From the NCBI GenBank assembly GCA_002338715.1, contig DDIR01000066.1:46411-110410 (forward strand): a DNA stretch of 64,000 nt, given 5' to 3'. Positions 24,161-32,804 of this stretch are shown piece by piece (position 1 is the stretch's first letter; each line of letters starts with the position of its first letter). The notes beneath the pieces are model-generated. The model searched no databases. It was not told the origin of the DNA and saw only the letters and a program-made list of their open reading frames with translations. A program made the position numbers and the translations under genes. The DNA comes from Phycisphaerales bacterium UBA1845 (lineage in GTDB: Bacteria; Planctomycetota; Phycisphaerae; UBA1845).

Positions 24161-25630
24161 GTGTTGGTTGAAATGCTATTGCAGACGGCGAAGGAACACG
24201 CCCAGGCGCCAGCCGTCGCCGACGCTTCGATCCGCCTGACCTACAAGCGACTCGTCGGGTTGTCGCGCATCATCCGCGAATACGTGATCGACAACACCAA
24301 CCGGGAGCGCGTCGGGGTGATTCTGCCGGCGAGTGCACTGTTCAGCGGCTGCATGTTCGGCGTCTGGTGGGCGAAGCGGACGATGGTCCCGCTGAATTTT
24401 CTGCTAGCCGCCGACGAACTTCGACCGCTGGCGCAGCGTGCGGAGCTGGATCTGATTGTCTCCATCTCCCACTTCAAACCGCTGTGCGAGGAATTGGGCA
24501 TCCGCGCGCTGTACCTCGACGAGCTTCCGCTCAAGCGGCGGTTTGCGATGTTGGCATTGAAGCGCACGCCACCGGTGCCCAAGGTCGATCCGGACGAGAC
24601 GGCTGTCCTGCTGTTTACATCGGGAACGTCGGCTCAGCCCAAGGGGGTCGAACTGAGTTACCGAAATCTGCGCTCCAACGCCGAGGACATGGTCGCGTCG
24701 GCAGAGATTACGCCGGGGCATCGGTTGCTGAATTGCCTGCCGCCTTTTCACGTGTTTGGGTTGACCACATCGGCGCTCGTGCCGATCGCAGCCGGCGCGT
24801 CTTCTTACTGCATTCCGCGGTTTTCACCGGTGGCGATTTCGAAGGCGATCCGGGAAGAGGACATCTCCGTATTTATGGCCATCCCCAGCATGCATGGGGC
24901 GCTCTTGCGGTTGAAGTCGGCGCCCGACGATTTGTTCAAGAACGTGTTCCTGCTGGGCAGCGGTGGTGAGCCGTTGGCTGAGAACATTTTTGCGGGCTAC
25001 AAGAAGCGATTCAACGCACGGTTGCTGCAGGGTTATGGTTTGACTGAAACGTCGCCGGTCTGCACGTTGGAACTTCCGCATCGACAGCGCGACGGTTCAA
25101 TTGGCAAACCGATTCGCAACGTGCAGATTCGAATCGTTGATGAAAACGGCGCGGATGTTCCGCAGGGACACGAAGGCGAAATCTGGATTAAGGGGCCCAA
25201 CGTGATGAAGGGGTACCGCGACGATCCGGAATCGACGGCCAACGTGTTGACGAGCGATGGGTGGTTTAAGAGTGGTGACGCGGGCAAGATCGACGACGAT
25301 GGGTTTGTGTACATCACCGGGCGGATCAAGGAGATGCTCATCGTCGCGGGCGAGAACGTCCATCCGCGCGAGATTGAATCGGTGCTCGAACAGCATCCAG
25401 CCGTCGCGGAAGCAGGGGTGATCGGGATGACCGACCCGAGTCGCGGGGAAGTGCCGGCTGCCTTCGTGACGCTTGAAGAGGGGGCGACGGCGACCGAGGT
25501 CGAGCTTCGCGATCATGCCCGAAAGAGCCTGGCTGGGTTCAAAGTGCCCAAACAAATCCGCATCCTCGACGAACTCCCCCATGGAGCGACGGGTAAACTG
25601 CTACGGCGAAAGCTGGTCGATCTTCTGTAA
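24161..25630 (+). CDS. AMP-forming acyl-CoA synthetase / ligase
   Basis: A 489-residue member of the ANL adenylating superfamily, which activates a carboxylate with ATP and transfers it to CoA or a carrier. The GTG at 24161 follows GAGG by nine bases. The motifs are AVLLFTSGTSAQPKGVELSY (P-loop, near residue 150), LLQGYGLTETSPVCTLE (aromatic/TE motif), GWFKSGDAGKIDDDGFVYIT (ATP-binding Asp), GRIKEMLIVAGENVHPREIE (hinge) and a C-terminal Lys region LPHGATGKLLRRKL. It most resembles long-chain fatty acyl-CoA ligases. The chain length and acceptor cannot be read. It has no operon partner. Confidence 0.9.
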   Translation: MLVEMLLQTAKEHAQAPAVADASIRLTYKRLVGLSRIIREYVIDNTNRERVGVILPASALFSGCMFGVWWAKRTMVPLNFLLAADELRPLAQRAELDLIVSISHFKPLCEELGIRALYLDELPLKRRFAMLALKRTPPVPKVDPDETAVLLFTSGTSAQPKGVELSYRNLRSNAEDMVASAEITPGHRLLNCLPPFHVFGLTTSALVPIAAGASSYCIPRFSPVAISKAIREEDISVFMAIPSMHGALLRLKSAPDDLFKNVFLLGSGGEPLAENIFAGYKKRFNARLLQGYGLTETSPVCTLELPHRQRDGSIGKPIRNVQIRIVDENGADVPQGHEGEIWIKGPNVMKGYRDDPESTANVLTSDGWFKSGDAGKIDDDGFVYITGRIKEMLIVAGENVHPREIESVLEQHPAVAEAGVIGMTDPSRGEVPAAFVTLEEGATATEVELRDHARKSLAGFKVPKQIRILDELPHGATGKLLRRKLVDLL

Positions 25631-25788
25631 CTTCAATTGCTGCAGTTGTTTATGCTGACTGGATTGTGCGTTCGCGGTGCATCTTGTCAGTATTCGGGCG
25701 GTGTTGTAGACTGCTTGGCTCGCTGTGAGAAGTGCGTTGCAGCCGTGCTGCGCGGGATGTGTGGGTTCAAGGATGAGGCCTCGGGCAT

Positions 25789-26007
25789 ATGGGTCAGACG
25801 ATCGACAAAGAGTTGCTTGAGATCCTCGCGTGTCCGGAATCGCACGCGTCGCTGGTGCTGCACGATGGATGGCTTTATTCGACGGACGAGAAGACCCGTC
25901 GGCGCTATCCGGTTCGCGACGGGATTCCGATCATGTTGATCGATGAATCCGAAGTTGTGGACGAAGGCGAATTTCGTCGGGTGATGGAATCCGCCAATAA
26001 ACAGTAA
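25789..26007 (+). CDS. Trm112-like small protein
   Basis: A 72-residue Trm112/YcaR-like protein: IDKELLEILACPESHASLVL, then TRRRYPVRDGIPIMLIDE. In this family the CP-x-C/S...R-x-YP-x-x-x-GIP-x-M/L-L pattern is diagnostic. Eukaryotic and archaeal members activate methyltransferases, while the bacterial role is poorly defined. Only one cysteine of the usual zinc-binding set is present, so it probably does not bind zinc. It precedes the S18 gene by 74 bases on the same strand, and the two may share a transcript. Confidence 0.87.
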   Translation: MGQTIDKELLEILACPESHASLVLHDGWLYSTDEKTRRRYPVRDGIPIMLIDESEVVDEGEFRRVMESANKQ

Positions 26008-26081
26008 AGACGAATCCGGTCGAACTCAGTCGACCAACGAGTTTTGGTGCAAACCGTTTAGAGACAGGTGATTGAAGAGTT

Positions 26082-26378
26082 ATGGCATTCAACAAGCGCA
26101 ACAGCAATAGCAACAACAATAACGACGACAATGGTGGTGGTGACAAGAAGAAGTTTGGTTTCCACACTGCCCATCGGTTCCCGAATCGCCGCGGTAAGGA
26201 TTGGGAAGGCCCGGTGGTCGATTACAAGGAAGTCGATCTGCTGCGTAAGTTCATGACGACCAGCGCCAAGATGATGACGCGCAAGCGTGCGGGCACAAGC
26301 TCGCAGGAACAGCGTGCATTGAAGGAAGCGATCAAGCAGGCGCGTTTCATGGCCCTGCTTCCTTACACCAGCACCTAG
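26082..26378 (+). CDS. rpsR: 30S ribosomal protein bS18
   Basis: A 98-residue small-subunit protein. The S18 core is clear from about residue 45: VDYKEVDLLRKFMTTSAKMM, followed by TRKRAGTSSQEQRALKEAIK and QARFMALLPYT. In S18 these contact 16S rRNA near S6. The N-terminal 25 residues are an Asn/Gly/Asp-rich low-complexity extension (NSNSNNNNDDNGGGDKKK) not found in typical S18. It is encoded away from the usual rpsF-ssb-rplI neighbours. A hairpin resembling a terminator follows at 26412. Confidence 0.93.
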   Translation: MAFNKRNSNSNNNNDDNGGGDKKKFGFHTAHRFPNRRGKDWEGPVVDYKEVDLLRKFMTTSAKMMTRKRAGTSSQEQRALKEAIKQARFMALLPYTST

Positions 26379-26411
26379 TCGCCGCGATCACATTTTATCC
26401 CAACAACATTC

Positions 26412-26439
26412 AACCGCGTTCTCATTCGAGGGCGCGGTT
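26412..26439. terminator. Hairpin between convergent rpsR and spoIID-like genes
   Basis: A 12-base-pair stem (two G-T pairs) with loop ATTC: arms 26412-26423 and 26428-26439. It is followed on the plus strand by ATTTGT, a weak T-run. It sits at the junction of two converging genes, and the 3' arm overlaps the last stop codon of the SpoIID-like gene. It may serve both directions. Confidence 0.55.
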
Positions 26440-27826
26440 ATTTGTATGCGCAAACCTGTTTCGCCGACGGGAAGTAGTGGCTGAGGATCTCGGTCAGTTG
26501 CTTGCCCGAAAGGCCCATGCCAAGCGCACCCATCTGACACAAGCCCGCACCGTGTCCCCATCCCAAACCATTTAGCGTGATCGACTTCAGCTCGCCCGAT
26601 TCGCTTTGGTTTTTCTCGACGGCGAACGCACTGCTGTAGAGAAATCCGGGATGCAGCGCGTGGCGGATGTTGTATTCCGGCGTGATGTCGGTTTGGTGCG
26701 ATTGGTTTTGATCGTCGAGCCAATCGATTCGGACGCATTGCGCTCGGCCAGAGACACCGCGATTGGTCACGGTGAGGTCGACGAGTTTTAAAAGGCGCGC
26801 AAGCTGCGAAACGCGATGCGACAATCCCTGCTCCAACTCTTCGCGCGACTGCGTCACCGACCAGCGGTAGTAGTTGTCCGGCTCATCGACATGACCTAGG
26901 TATTTTGAATGCACTTCGGGCGGGACGAAACTGGGGCTGCAATAGACATGGGGGGCTAGCTGTTCGCCGGCGCGCAGGTAGGTATCAAAACCCTGTTCGG
27001 TCGTCGGGGTGAAGGCGGCTACCGGTTGCGAATCGACCGCGTCGATGATGGATTCAACGCACGGTTTGGAATGACCCCAAACGCTTTCGGGCGTTTCGGA
27101 AATCCCGCCGCAGTTTTTCGAGTAAACGGCATCCACGACGCCGTCCTGATCATCGAGAAGCACCAAACCGCGAGATTCGCCAACAGCCCGCCATGCCGCA
27201 CCGCTCGTGTTGGCGATGCCTTGATAGCGCTGACAGCAGTCGTCGTTGCAGCGGTCGAACGGGTCGGCATCGTGCTTGGATTCCGACAGTGCGAGTAGCC
27301 ACGATCGCGCGACAACGCACTGCGCTTTGAGAAACTCGACCGGGCAAGCGCCGCTCATCTCAGCCGTGATGACGCCGGCGAGGTATGTTTCAAGCGGTAA
27401 AGTGTTGATGAGAATCAGACCGGCTGGGTTTGCGAGAATCTCGGCTGAACCCGCCAACGCCTGATCGCAGCGTTTTTGCCAGTGGAAACCTCGACCGGCG
27501 ATGATGTCGTGGACGACCATGGCGTCGTCGGCTGACGTGCTTGCTTCCACCGGTTCGATGATGACGGATTTTTCGGCGGATACGTTTTCGTCGCCGGCAG
27601 AGACGACCAGCTTTCCGCCGGTGAGGGTCAAGCCGATCTTGGTTTTGGTGAATTCACCGATGCGGAATCCATCAGCGATGAGGTGATGGGGTTGGTCGGG
27701 AATGTCGATGCGGATGAACTTTTGGGCGTCCTGCTTGAGGATGATGCCGACACGCACCGACGGTTCGGTGTCGGCTTGTATCGTCCATTCGCGTACGTTT
27801 GGTTGTGGCGTCTGTTGGTTGGACAT
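26438..27826 (-). CDS. SpoIID/LytB domain protein
   Basis: About 462 residues; the ATG at 27826 is preferred to a GTG at 27838, although neither has a strong ribosome site. The first 140 residues are beta-rich. The SpoIID core then begins LPLETYLAGVITAEMSGACP with AQCVVARSWLLALSES. It continues through CQRYQGIANTSGAAWRAVGE and YSKNCGGISETPESVWG and ends GWGHGAGLCQMGALGMGLSG. In SpoIID these surround the lytic transglycosylase site that cuts denuded glycan strands. Both the EMSG region and the GWGHGxGxCQxGA motif are intact. There is no signal peptide in this reading, which is odd for a wall enzyme. Confidence 0.87.
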   Translation of the reverse strand: MSNQQTPQPNVREWTIQADTEPSVRVGIILKQDAQKFIRIDIPDQPHHLIADGFRIGEFTKTKIGLTLTGGKLVVSAGDENVSAEKSVIIEPVEASTSADDAMVVHDIIAGRGFHWQKRCDQALAGSAEILANPAGLILINTLPLETYLAGVITAEMSGACPVEFLKAQCVVARSWLLALSESKHDADPFDRCNDDCCQRYQGIANTSGAAWRAVGESRGLVLLDDQDGVVDAVYSKNCGGISETPESVWGHSKPCVESIIDAVDSQPVAAFTPTTEQGFDTYLRAGEQLAPHVYCSPSFVPPEVHSKYLGHVDEPDNYYRWSVTQSREELEQGLSHRVSQLARLLKLVDLTVTNRGVSGRAQCVRIDWLDDQNQSHQTDITPEYNIRHALHPGFLYSSAFAVEKNQSESGELKSITLNGLGWGHGAGLCQMGALGMGLSGKQLTEILSHYFPSAKQVCAYK

Positions 27827-27942
27827 CTTGGGTTCCACGGTGTTCGATTGAATCGCTGTTTGGCGACTGTCGTGAACGTTGGCTTATAACAGTTGCCGGT
27901 TCGGTTGGCGACTGCGCGGTTGGGTGTTTAGAATAGCGATCT

Positions 27943-28761
27943 ATGAGTCGCCGAAACAAGCCAGCCGTCCAACGTTACCACGATCGGGTTGCCCGCCGTT
28001 ACGACGCGTCGTACGACGATGCGTATTGGCGTTTTCACGATGCCCTGACCTGGGATTATCTCAAACCGCACCTGCCAGCCGACTTGTCCATTCCGGTTCT
28101 CGATCTCGGTTGCGGGACGGGCAAGTGGGGGCTGAAGCTGTTGACGAGCGGGTACAGCGTGGCCTGCGTGGATATTTCCGGTGCGATGATCGGAAAAGCC
28201 AAGCTGGCTGTGGAAGAGCAGGGGCGAACCGATCGGGCGGAGTTTTTTCAAGCCGACCTTTGCGACCTGAGTGAGTTGGCGGATGAGCGGTATTCGTTCG
28301 CGGTGGCGATGGGTGATCCGATCGGCTGTGCTAGCAAACCGGGTCGGGCGCTGAAGGAAATCAAAAAGAAGTTGATACCCGGTTCCATTCTGATCGCGAC
28401 GCTCGACAACAAACTCGGCGCGCTCGATTACTATCTCAAGGAAGGTTCGCCAAAGCAGATGTCCGACTTCATCCGAACGGGCAAGACGCATTGGCTGACC
28501 AAGGAAAAAGAAGAGCAGTTCGATATTCACACCTTTACACCGCAAGAAGCCAAGTCGCTCTTTGAGACGGCTGGCTTTGATGTACTGGAAATTCGAGGCA
28601 AGACGGTACTGAACTTCAACCAGAAAGCGTTTCGCGGTTTGCTGGACGATTCGGCGAACCGGTTGGAGTGGATGCGGATTGAAAAGAAGCTAAGCCGCGA
28701 TCCCGATGCGGTGGCGCGGGCGGGGCATTTGCAGATTGTTGCGAAAGCGCCGAGCCGTTAA
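27943..28761 (+). CDS. Class I SAM-dependent methyltransferase
   Basis: A 272-residue Rossmann methyltransferase. The SAM loop is VLDLGCGTGKWGLKLLTSGY (near residue 50). It is followed by the acidic VACVDISGAMIGKAKLAVEE and the post-motif FFQADLCDLSELADERYSFA. The beginning (KPAVQRYHDRVARRYDASYD) is the usual capping helix of small-molecule methyltransferases. The second half has an insert (FIRTGKTHWLTKEKEEQFDI) of unknown role and ends in a standard beta hairpin. The acceptor is unknown. It is divergent from the SpoIID-like gene with about 115 bases between them. Confidence 0.87.
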   Translation: MSRRNKPAVQRYHDRVARRYDASYDDAYWRFHDALTWDYLKPHLPADLSIPVLDLGCGTGKWGLKLLTSGYSVACVDISGAMIGKAKLAVEEQGRTDRAEFFQADLCDLSELADERYSFAVAMGDPIGCASKPGRALKEIKKKLIPGSILIATLDNKLGALDYYLKEGSPKQMSDFIRTGKTHWLTKEKEEQFDIHTFTPQEAKSLFETAGFDVLEIRGKTVLNFNQKAFRGLLDDSANRLEWMRIEKKLSRDPDAVARAGHLQIVAKAPSR

Positions 28762-28898
28762 CATGGCGTTGGCAATCAAGTCGCATATGAGCGATCCGCT
28801 CAGCCGCGGTGATTGATTTACTTATGACATGAAAAATCGGGCCCCAGGCGGTCGACCGTGCGCGCGGTCGCACTTGCCGCTTTGCAAAAGGAACATCC

Positions 28899-29522
28899 AT
28901 GCTCAATCAACTGCTGTCAAAAACGTTGCGAATGTTTGGAATCGGTATTCTGCTCGTCGGACTCGCGGGATGCGACATCATCCCCGATGGCGATGGTGGG
29001 AATGACGGCGGTAACGATGGCGGGAATAACGGTGGAAACGACGGCGGGCAGAATGGCAATGAGACCGATCTGTCGACGATTACATTTGAAGCCGCGACCG
29101 GTTTTCCGGAAGACGACACCGATGTGACGTTTGAAGTGGATGGCAGAAGCATCGATTTCACCGGTGGGTTTGCGATTCGTCGCGGGATTCCGGCGCTCTA
29201 TGGCGAGGGTTCGCGGTCGTGGATGATCAACTCGTCGATGGATGCGGGGCGAATTGACCTTGCGGGTTTGAATGTTGTCAAAGCCCGGTTCTTCTGGGGT
29301 CGACTCGAAGGCGAAGATCCCGCACAGCTGACCTTTACCGATAGCGCCGGCACAACGTCGTCGCCGATTGCGGCGATCGCCGTACCGGTCAACGATGCCA
29401 CGGTCGAGATCGAAGCGCCGGCAGGTACGACCATCGAGCGCATTGACATTGCGTTTAACGATGGCGCGGCAGACAACGTCGAGTCTGCATTGGACTCGCT
29501 GATCTTGACGGTCTCTGAATAA
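28899..29522 (+). CDS. Lipoprotein with Gly/Asn repeat linker and beta-rich domain
   Basis: A 207-residue protein; the ATG at 28899 has AAGGA seven bases upstream. The lipobox VGLAGC is at residue 28. A low-complexity linker follows (GGNDGGNDGGNNGGNDGG, encoded by an imperfect GG-AA-GACGG tandem at about 28990-29060), which would hold the domain off the membrane. The remaining 150 residues are beta-rich (TFEAATGFPEDDTDVTFEVD, SAGTTSSPIAAIAVPVNDAT) and end in FNDGAADNVESALDSLILTV. No family is recognised. It is followed by the helicase gene after 65 bases, with no sign of coupling. Confidence 0.7.
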   Translation: MLNQLLSKTLRMFGIGILLVGLAGCDIIPDGDGGNDGGNDGGNNGGNDGGQNGNETDLSTITFEAATGFPEDDTDVTFEVDGRSIDFTGGFAIRRGIPALYGEGSRSWMINSSMDAGRIDLAGLNVVKARFFWGRLEGEDPAQLTFTDSAGTTSSPIAAIAVPVNDATVEIEAPAGTTIERIDIAFNDGAADNVESALDSLILTVSE

Positions 29523-29587
29523 CGAACAGTTTCGCACACAACGCGTTGGCTGCATGCACCGACGCGCACGCATAGAAGGTAACAACG

Positions 29588-31567
29588 ATGGGTTGTACCG
29601 AAGCGCTTGCCAGTGAAGGCCTCATCGCCCGGCGGATGCCCGGTTTTGAGGTGCGCCCCCAGCAACTCGAAATGGTCGAGGAAGTGGCGCGGGCGTTTGA
29701 TGAGCGCGAGCATTTGCTCATCGAAGCCGGGACCGGTGTGGGCAAGAGTTTTGCCTATCTGCTTCCGGCGATCGAACGCGTGACGGAGTATGGCGATCGC
29801 GTCGTCGTGTCGACGCACACGATTGCGCTTCAGGAGCAGTTGTTCGAGAAGGACATTCCATTTCTGGCGTCGGTTCTGCCCGATGAGTTCTCGGCAGTTT
29901 TGGTCAAAGGCCGCTCAAACTACATCGGGCTTCGGCGTTTGGCGCAGGCGAGTCGGCGTCAGGATCTGCTTTTTCAATCCCGCGAACACGTTGAATCGCT
30001 CTGGCAAATCGAGGATTGGGCGTACAAGACGACCGATGGATCGTTGGCTGACCTTCCCGTCGCCCCGCCGTATCCGGTTTGGGAGCGGGTCAAGAGTGAA
30101 CACGGCAACTGCATGGGTCGGCGATGCAACTATTACGACAAGTGCCACTATCAGCAGGCGCGTCGTCGGGCGCGTCATGCGAAGCTTCTCGTGGTCAATC
30201 ACGCGCTCTTCTTTGCGGACCTGGCGCTGCGGCGGGCGGGAGCGGGCGTGCTTCCGGATTATGATTTTGCCATTCTCGACGAAGCCCACACGATCGATTC
30301 GGTTGCGGGCGATCACTTCGGGATTCACCTGACGAATTCGCAGATTCGGTACCTGTTGACCAGCCTCTACAACGATCGCACCAAACGCGGTTTGCTTGCA
30401 GGCTTTCATGCGGAGTCGGCTGTCCGCGCGGTGCGGGCTGCTTATGACAGCATGGAGCAGTTTTTTGATGAGTTGCGTAATTGGCAGCGCAGTCATGGCC
30501 GCTCCAACGGGCGTTTGGTTGAACCGCCGCCGGTGCGCAATGGTCTTAGTGATGCGCTTCGGGAGTTGAATCGTCGCCTTCGGGCGGTTCGCAGCCAGAT
30601 TGAAGAAGAAGAGGATCGCTTCGAGATCAACGCCCACATGGATCGGGTCAGCAGTTTCGCGGAACTGTTGGAAGAAACAATTGAGCAGCAACACGACGAT
30701 TGGGTTTATTGGGTTGAACTTGAAGACCGTCGCGACGGGCGGGTTGCGCTGCATGGGCGGCCTATTGATGTCGCGGCATCGTTGAAAGACACGCTATTCA
30801 GCACGGTGCCCAGTGTGGTCATGACCAGTGCGACGCTGACGGTGAATCCGAGTGATGCGTTCGGTTACATGCGCAATCGCCTTGGGTTGTCGGACGTGTC
30901 GCAGGCGTCGCTCGGTTCGCCGTTTGATTATGCCGAGCAGGTGAAGGTCTACGTCGAAAAGGACATGCCAGAACCATCGTCGATGGACTACGCAAATGCC
31001 GTCTGCGATCGCATCGAAAAGTACATCAAGATGACGGACGGCAGGGCGTTTGTGTTGTTCACCGGTTATGACCTGATGAATCGATGCGCCGAAGCATTGG
31101 CCGACTTCTTTGCCGATCTCGACATCGAGTTATTGGTTCAGGGGCAGGGGATGTTGCGCTCGACGCTGCTGAATCGGTTCCGCGAGTCGGAGCGAAGCGT
31201 GATCTTCGGGACGGATAGTTTCTGGACGGGCGTGGATGTGCCGGGCGATGCGCTTTGCAACATCATCATGACGCGCTTGCCGTTCGCCGTACCAGACAGG
31301 CCGGCGATCGAAGCACGGATCGAGCAGATTCGTCGACGCGGTGGCAATCCATTCATGGAGTTTCAATTGCCCGAGGCGATTTTGAAGTTTCGCCAGGGCT
31401 TTGGCCGACTGATCCGAGCCAAGACGGACCACGGCATCGTGGTCATTCTCGACCCGCGCGTCGTGACCAAGCAGTATGGCCGATCATTTCTCAAAGCGCT
31501 TCCCGAGTGCGAAGTCATCATCCAATCAAGCGCCAATCCCGACGAATTGTCGATGCATGCCGACTAG
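29588..31567 (+). CDS. dinG: DinG/XPD-type ATP-dependent DNA helicase
   Basis: A 659-residue superfamily 2 helicase. Walker A is EAGTGVGKSFAYLL (near residue 45). The iron-sulfur cysteines are suggested by NCMGRRCNYYDKCHYQQARR (residues about 175-195; at least three Cys). The DEAH box is AILDEAHTIDSVAGDHFG, with SATLTVNPSDAFGYM (motif III), VLFTGYDLMNRC, FGTDSFWTGVDVPGDALC (motif V) and QGFGRLIRAKTDHGIV (motif VI). DinG unwinds 5' to 3' and resolves R-loops and G-quadruplexes. The lack of an N-terminal exonuclease domain matches the E. coli form. Confidence 0.93.
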   Translation: MGCTEALASEGLIARRMPGFEVRPQQLEMVEEVARAFDEREHLLIEAGTGVGKSFAYLLPAIERVTEYGDRVVVSTHTIALQEQLFEKDIPFLASVLPDEFSAVLVKGRSNYIGLRRLAQASRRQDLLFQSREHVESLWQIEDWAYKTTDGSLADLPVAPPYPVWERVKSEHGNCMGRRCNYYDKCHYQQARRRARHAKLLVVNHALFFADLALRRAGAGVLPDYDFAILDEAHTIDSVAGDHFGIHLTNSQIRYLLTSLYNDRTKRGLLAGFHAESAVRAVRAAYDSMEQFFDELRNWQRSHGRSNGRLVEPPPVRNGLSDALRELNRRLRAVRSQIEEEEDRFEINAHMDRVSSFAELLEETIEQQHDDWVYWVELEDRRDGRVALHGRPIDVAASLKDTLFSTVPSVVMTSATLTVNPSDAFGYMRNRLGLSDVSQASLGSPFDYAEQVKVYVEKDMPEPSSMDYANAVCDRIEKYIKMTDGRAFVLFTGYDLMNRCAEALADFFADLDIELLVQGQGMLRSTLLNRFRESERSVIFGTDSFWTGVDVPGDALCNIIMTRLPFAVPDRPAIEARIEQIRRRGGNPFMEFQLPEAILKFRQGFGRLIRAKTDHGIVVILDPRVVTKQYGRSFLKALPECEVIIQSSANPDELSMHAD

Positions 31568-31621
31568 GGTATTCCCAATCCAATCGTAGCGGAGCGACAG
31601 CGTCGTCATTTCCGTGCGGGG

Positions 31622-31651
31622 CCGTCATTCCCGCGCAGGCGGGAATCCAGG
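31622..31651. repeat. Palindromic repeat, family A, single copy
   Basis: CCGTCATTCCCGCGCAGGCG followed by GGAATCCAGG, i.e. the reverse orientation of the element. It lies between the convergent helicase and phosphatase-like genes. Confidence 0.8.
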
Positions 31652-31743
31652 GGCGAAACGAAGTCCATCCAGGTGCGTACCGGCGCCCGTGCGCTGAAAG
31701 GTGGACGAGCAAAGCGCCGCGCTTGGATTGAGATCGCGAGAAC

Positions 31744-32286
31744 TTACTTGGCGTGTTTCTGCAGATAAACCTGAATCGAATGGGCGAGGCCCGGATGGCG
31801 CATGCCGGCTGCCTGCGCCTGGGTGAGCGCCTCTTCCGCCGAGCACTTTCCTGTTGCGCCGAGATACAGACCGAACATTCCGCCCGAGCGGTTGGCTGAC
31901 GCGCATTGCAGGAGCACGCGCGTGTCTTTGATCTCGTTCATGGTCTTAAGGAACTGATCGGCTTGCTCGTCGGTCATCTCGTTCGACATCATGGGAATGT
32001 GGTGGTACGTCATGCCGGCGCTTTTGACGGCTGCGACGTAGTCGGGATCGACTTCTTCATTGCGTCGCAGATCGATGATATCGGTGACGCCTTCCGATTT
32101 GACGAATTCGATGCCGCGTTCGTCTGCGGCTCCTGAGATCAGAATGTCGCCGGCGCTTTTTAAGTTGACGATTCCCGGTACGTTCATTTGTTGAACCTCT
32201 GCGTTGGGTCGATGGCATCCGCCTGCCAGAATTCCGAGCGAAACGATCAGTAGTCCGAGCGTCTTTACGTCTGCGTTTTGTCTCAT
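31744..32286 (-). CDS. Lipoprotein resembling DUF442-type dual-specificity phosphatases
   Basis: A 180-residue protein starting at the ATG at 32286. The lipobox is LAGGC. The mature part has the phosphatase-like fold: GIVNLKSAGDILISGAADER, SEGVTDIIDLRRNEEVD, and the signature loop LLQCASANRSGGMFGLYL. This C-x4-R-S loop is the form used by DUF442 and the plant-like fused phosphatase family, shorter than the classical C-x5-R of protein tyrosine phosphatases. The usual His before the Cys is Gln here. Being exported, it may act on an extracellular phosphoester or be inactive. It stands alone. Confidence 0.78.
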   Translation of the reverse strand: MRQNADVKTLGLLIVSLGILAGGCHRPNAEVQQMNVPGIVNLKSAGDILISGAADERGIEFVKSEGVTDIIDLRRNEEVDPDYVAAVKSAGMTYHHIPMMSNEMTDEQADQFLKTMNEIKDTRVLLQCASANRSGGMFGLYLGATGKCSAEEALTQAQAAGMRHPGLAHSIQVYLQKHAK

Positions 32287-32292
32287 GATCAC

Positions 32293-32627
32293 CGTCTGGT
32301 TGAAGATTTGATTCGTTCTGGTGACTGGATGTTATGGAGACGGCGCGATCAGGCAACCGTGTTGTCGCGTCTCCGGGGTGTTTCGTGAAATTGCGCGGTG
32401 GGCAATTGAGGGTGGCGATGGCTTGGGGCGTGGCGGGGGGAACGTCCCCTTCTGCGGCTGGGGTCAGGGGGGGTGTGTGGTGGTCAAGCCGCAGAAGGGT
32501 CCCCAATCAAGCGTCTCTAGGCGGGAGACGCGGTTCGTGATGGGTGGTGCCATCACTTAGAAGGAGGAACTGACTGTGTGACGTCTCTAACCCGCCCAAG
32601 GGCGGGTGGGCATACTTGGAAGAAGCG
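32293..32627. other. Intergenic region with two inverted repeats, no gene seen
   Basis: No convincing coding region. One inverted repeat has 13-base arms, CCCTTCTGCGGCT at 32447-32459 and its complement at 32487-32499, with a G-rich 27-base loop. A second has arms GCGTCTC (32511-32517) and GAGACGC (32525-32531). Neither is followed by a T-run. Confidence 0.6.
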
Positions 32628-32667
32628 TTGCCCAATCTAGCTACTAAGCATACTATATAGTTTAGTA
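32628..32667 (+). promoter_or_regulatory. Promoter-like element 1 with operator upstream of blaI-like gene
   Basis: TTGCCC (32628-32633), a 17-base spacer and TACTAT (32651-32656). The -10 is the left arm of the dyad TACTA-N7-TAGTA (32651-32667), followed by ACC. The 20 bases from 32651 match the second site at 32756 in 17 positions. An inner perfect palindrome ACTATATAGT (32652-32661) also lies here. Confidence 0.55.
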
Positions 32668-32732
32668 ACCAAATCAAGCATTATTTGGGTTTGGGTGAAG
32701 ATTTTATGGTGCGAAGTGTTTTGAGAAGTTCG

Positions 32733-32772
32733 TTGATTGAGCGATAACTAGCCGATACTATTAAGGTTAGTA
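32733..32772 (+). promoter_or_regulatory. Promoter with operator 2, immediately upstream of blaI-like gene
   Basis: TTGATT (32733-32738), a 17-base spacer and TACTAT (32756-32761), giving a start of transcription near 32768 and a leader of about 37 bases. The dyad TACTA-N7-TAGTA (32756-32772) covers the -10. BlaI/MecI/CopY repressors bind TACA/TGTA-type dyads in such a position, so autoregulation is likely. Confidence 0.65.
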
Positions 32773-32804
32773 ACCCCCATGACTGATTTGGAGCGACCGT
32801 AATT

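Noticed and set aside
32447-32531. Inverted repeats before blaI as terminators
   Set aside because: No T-run follows either hairpin on either strand, so they are listed only as structure.
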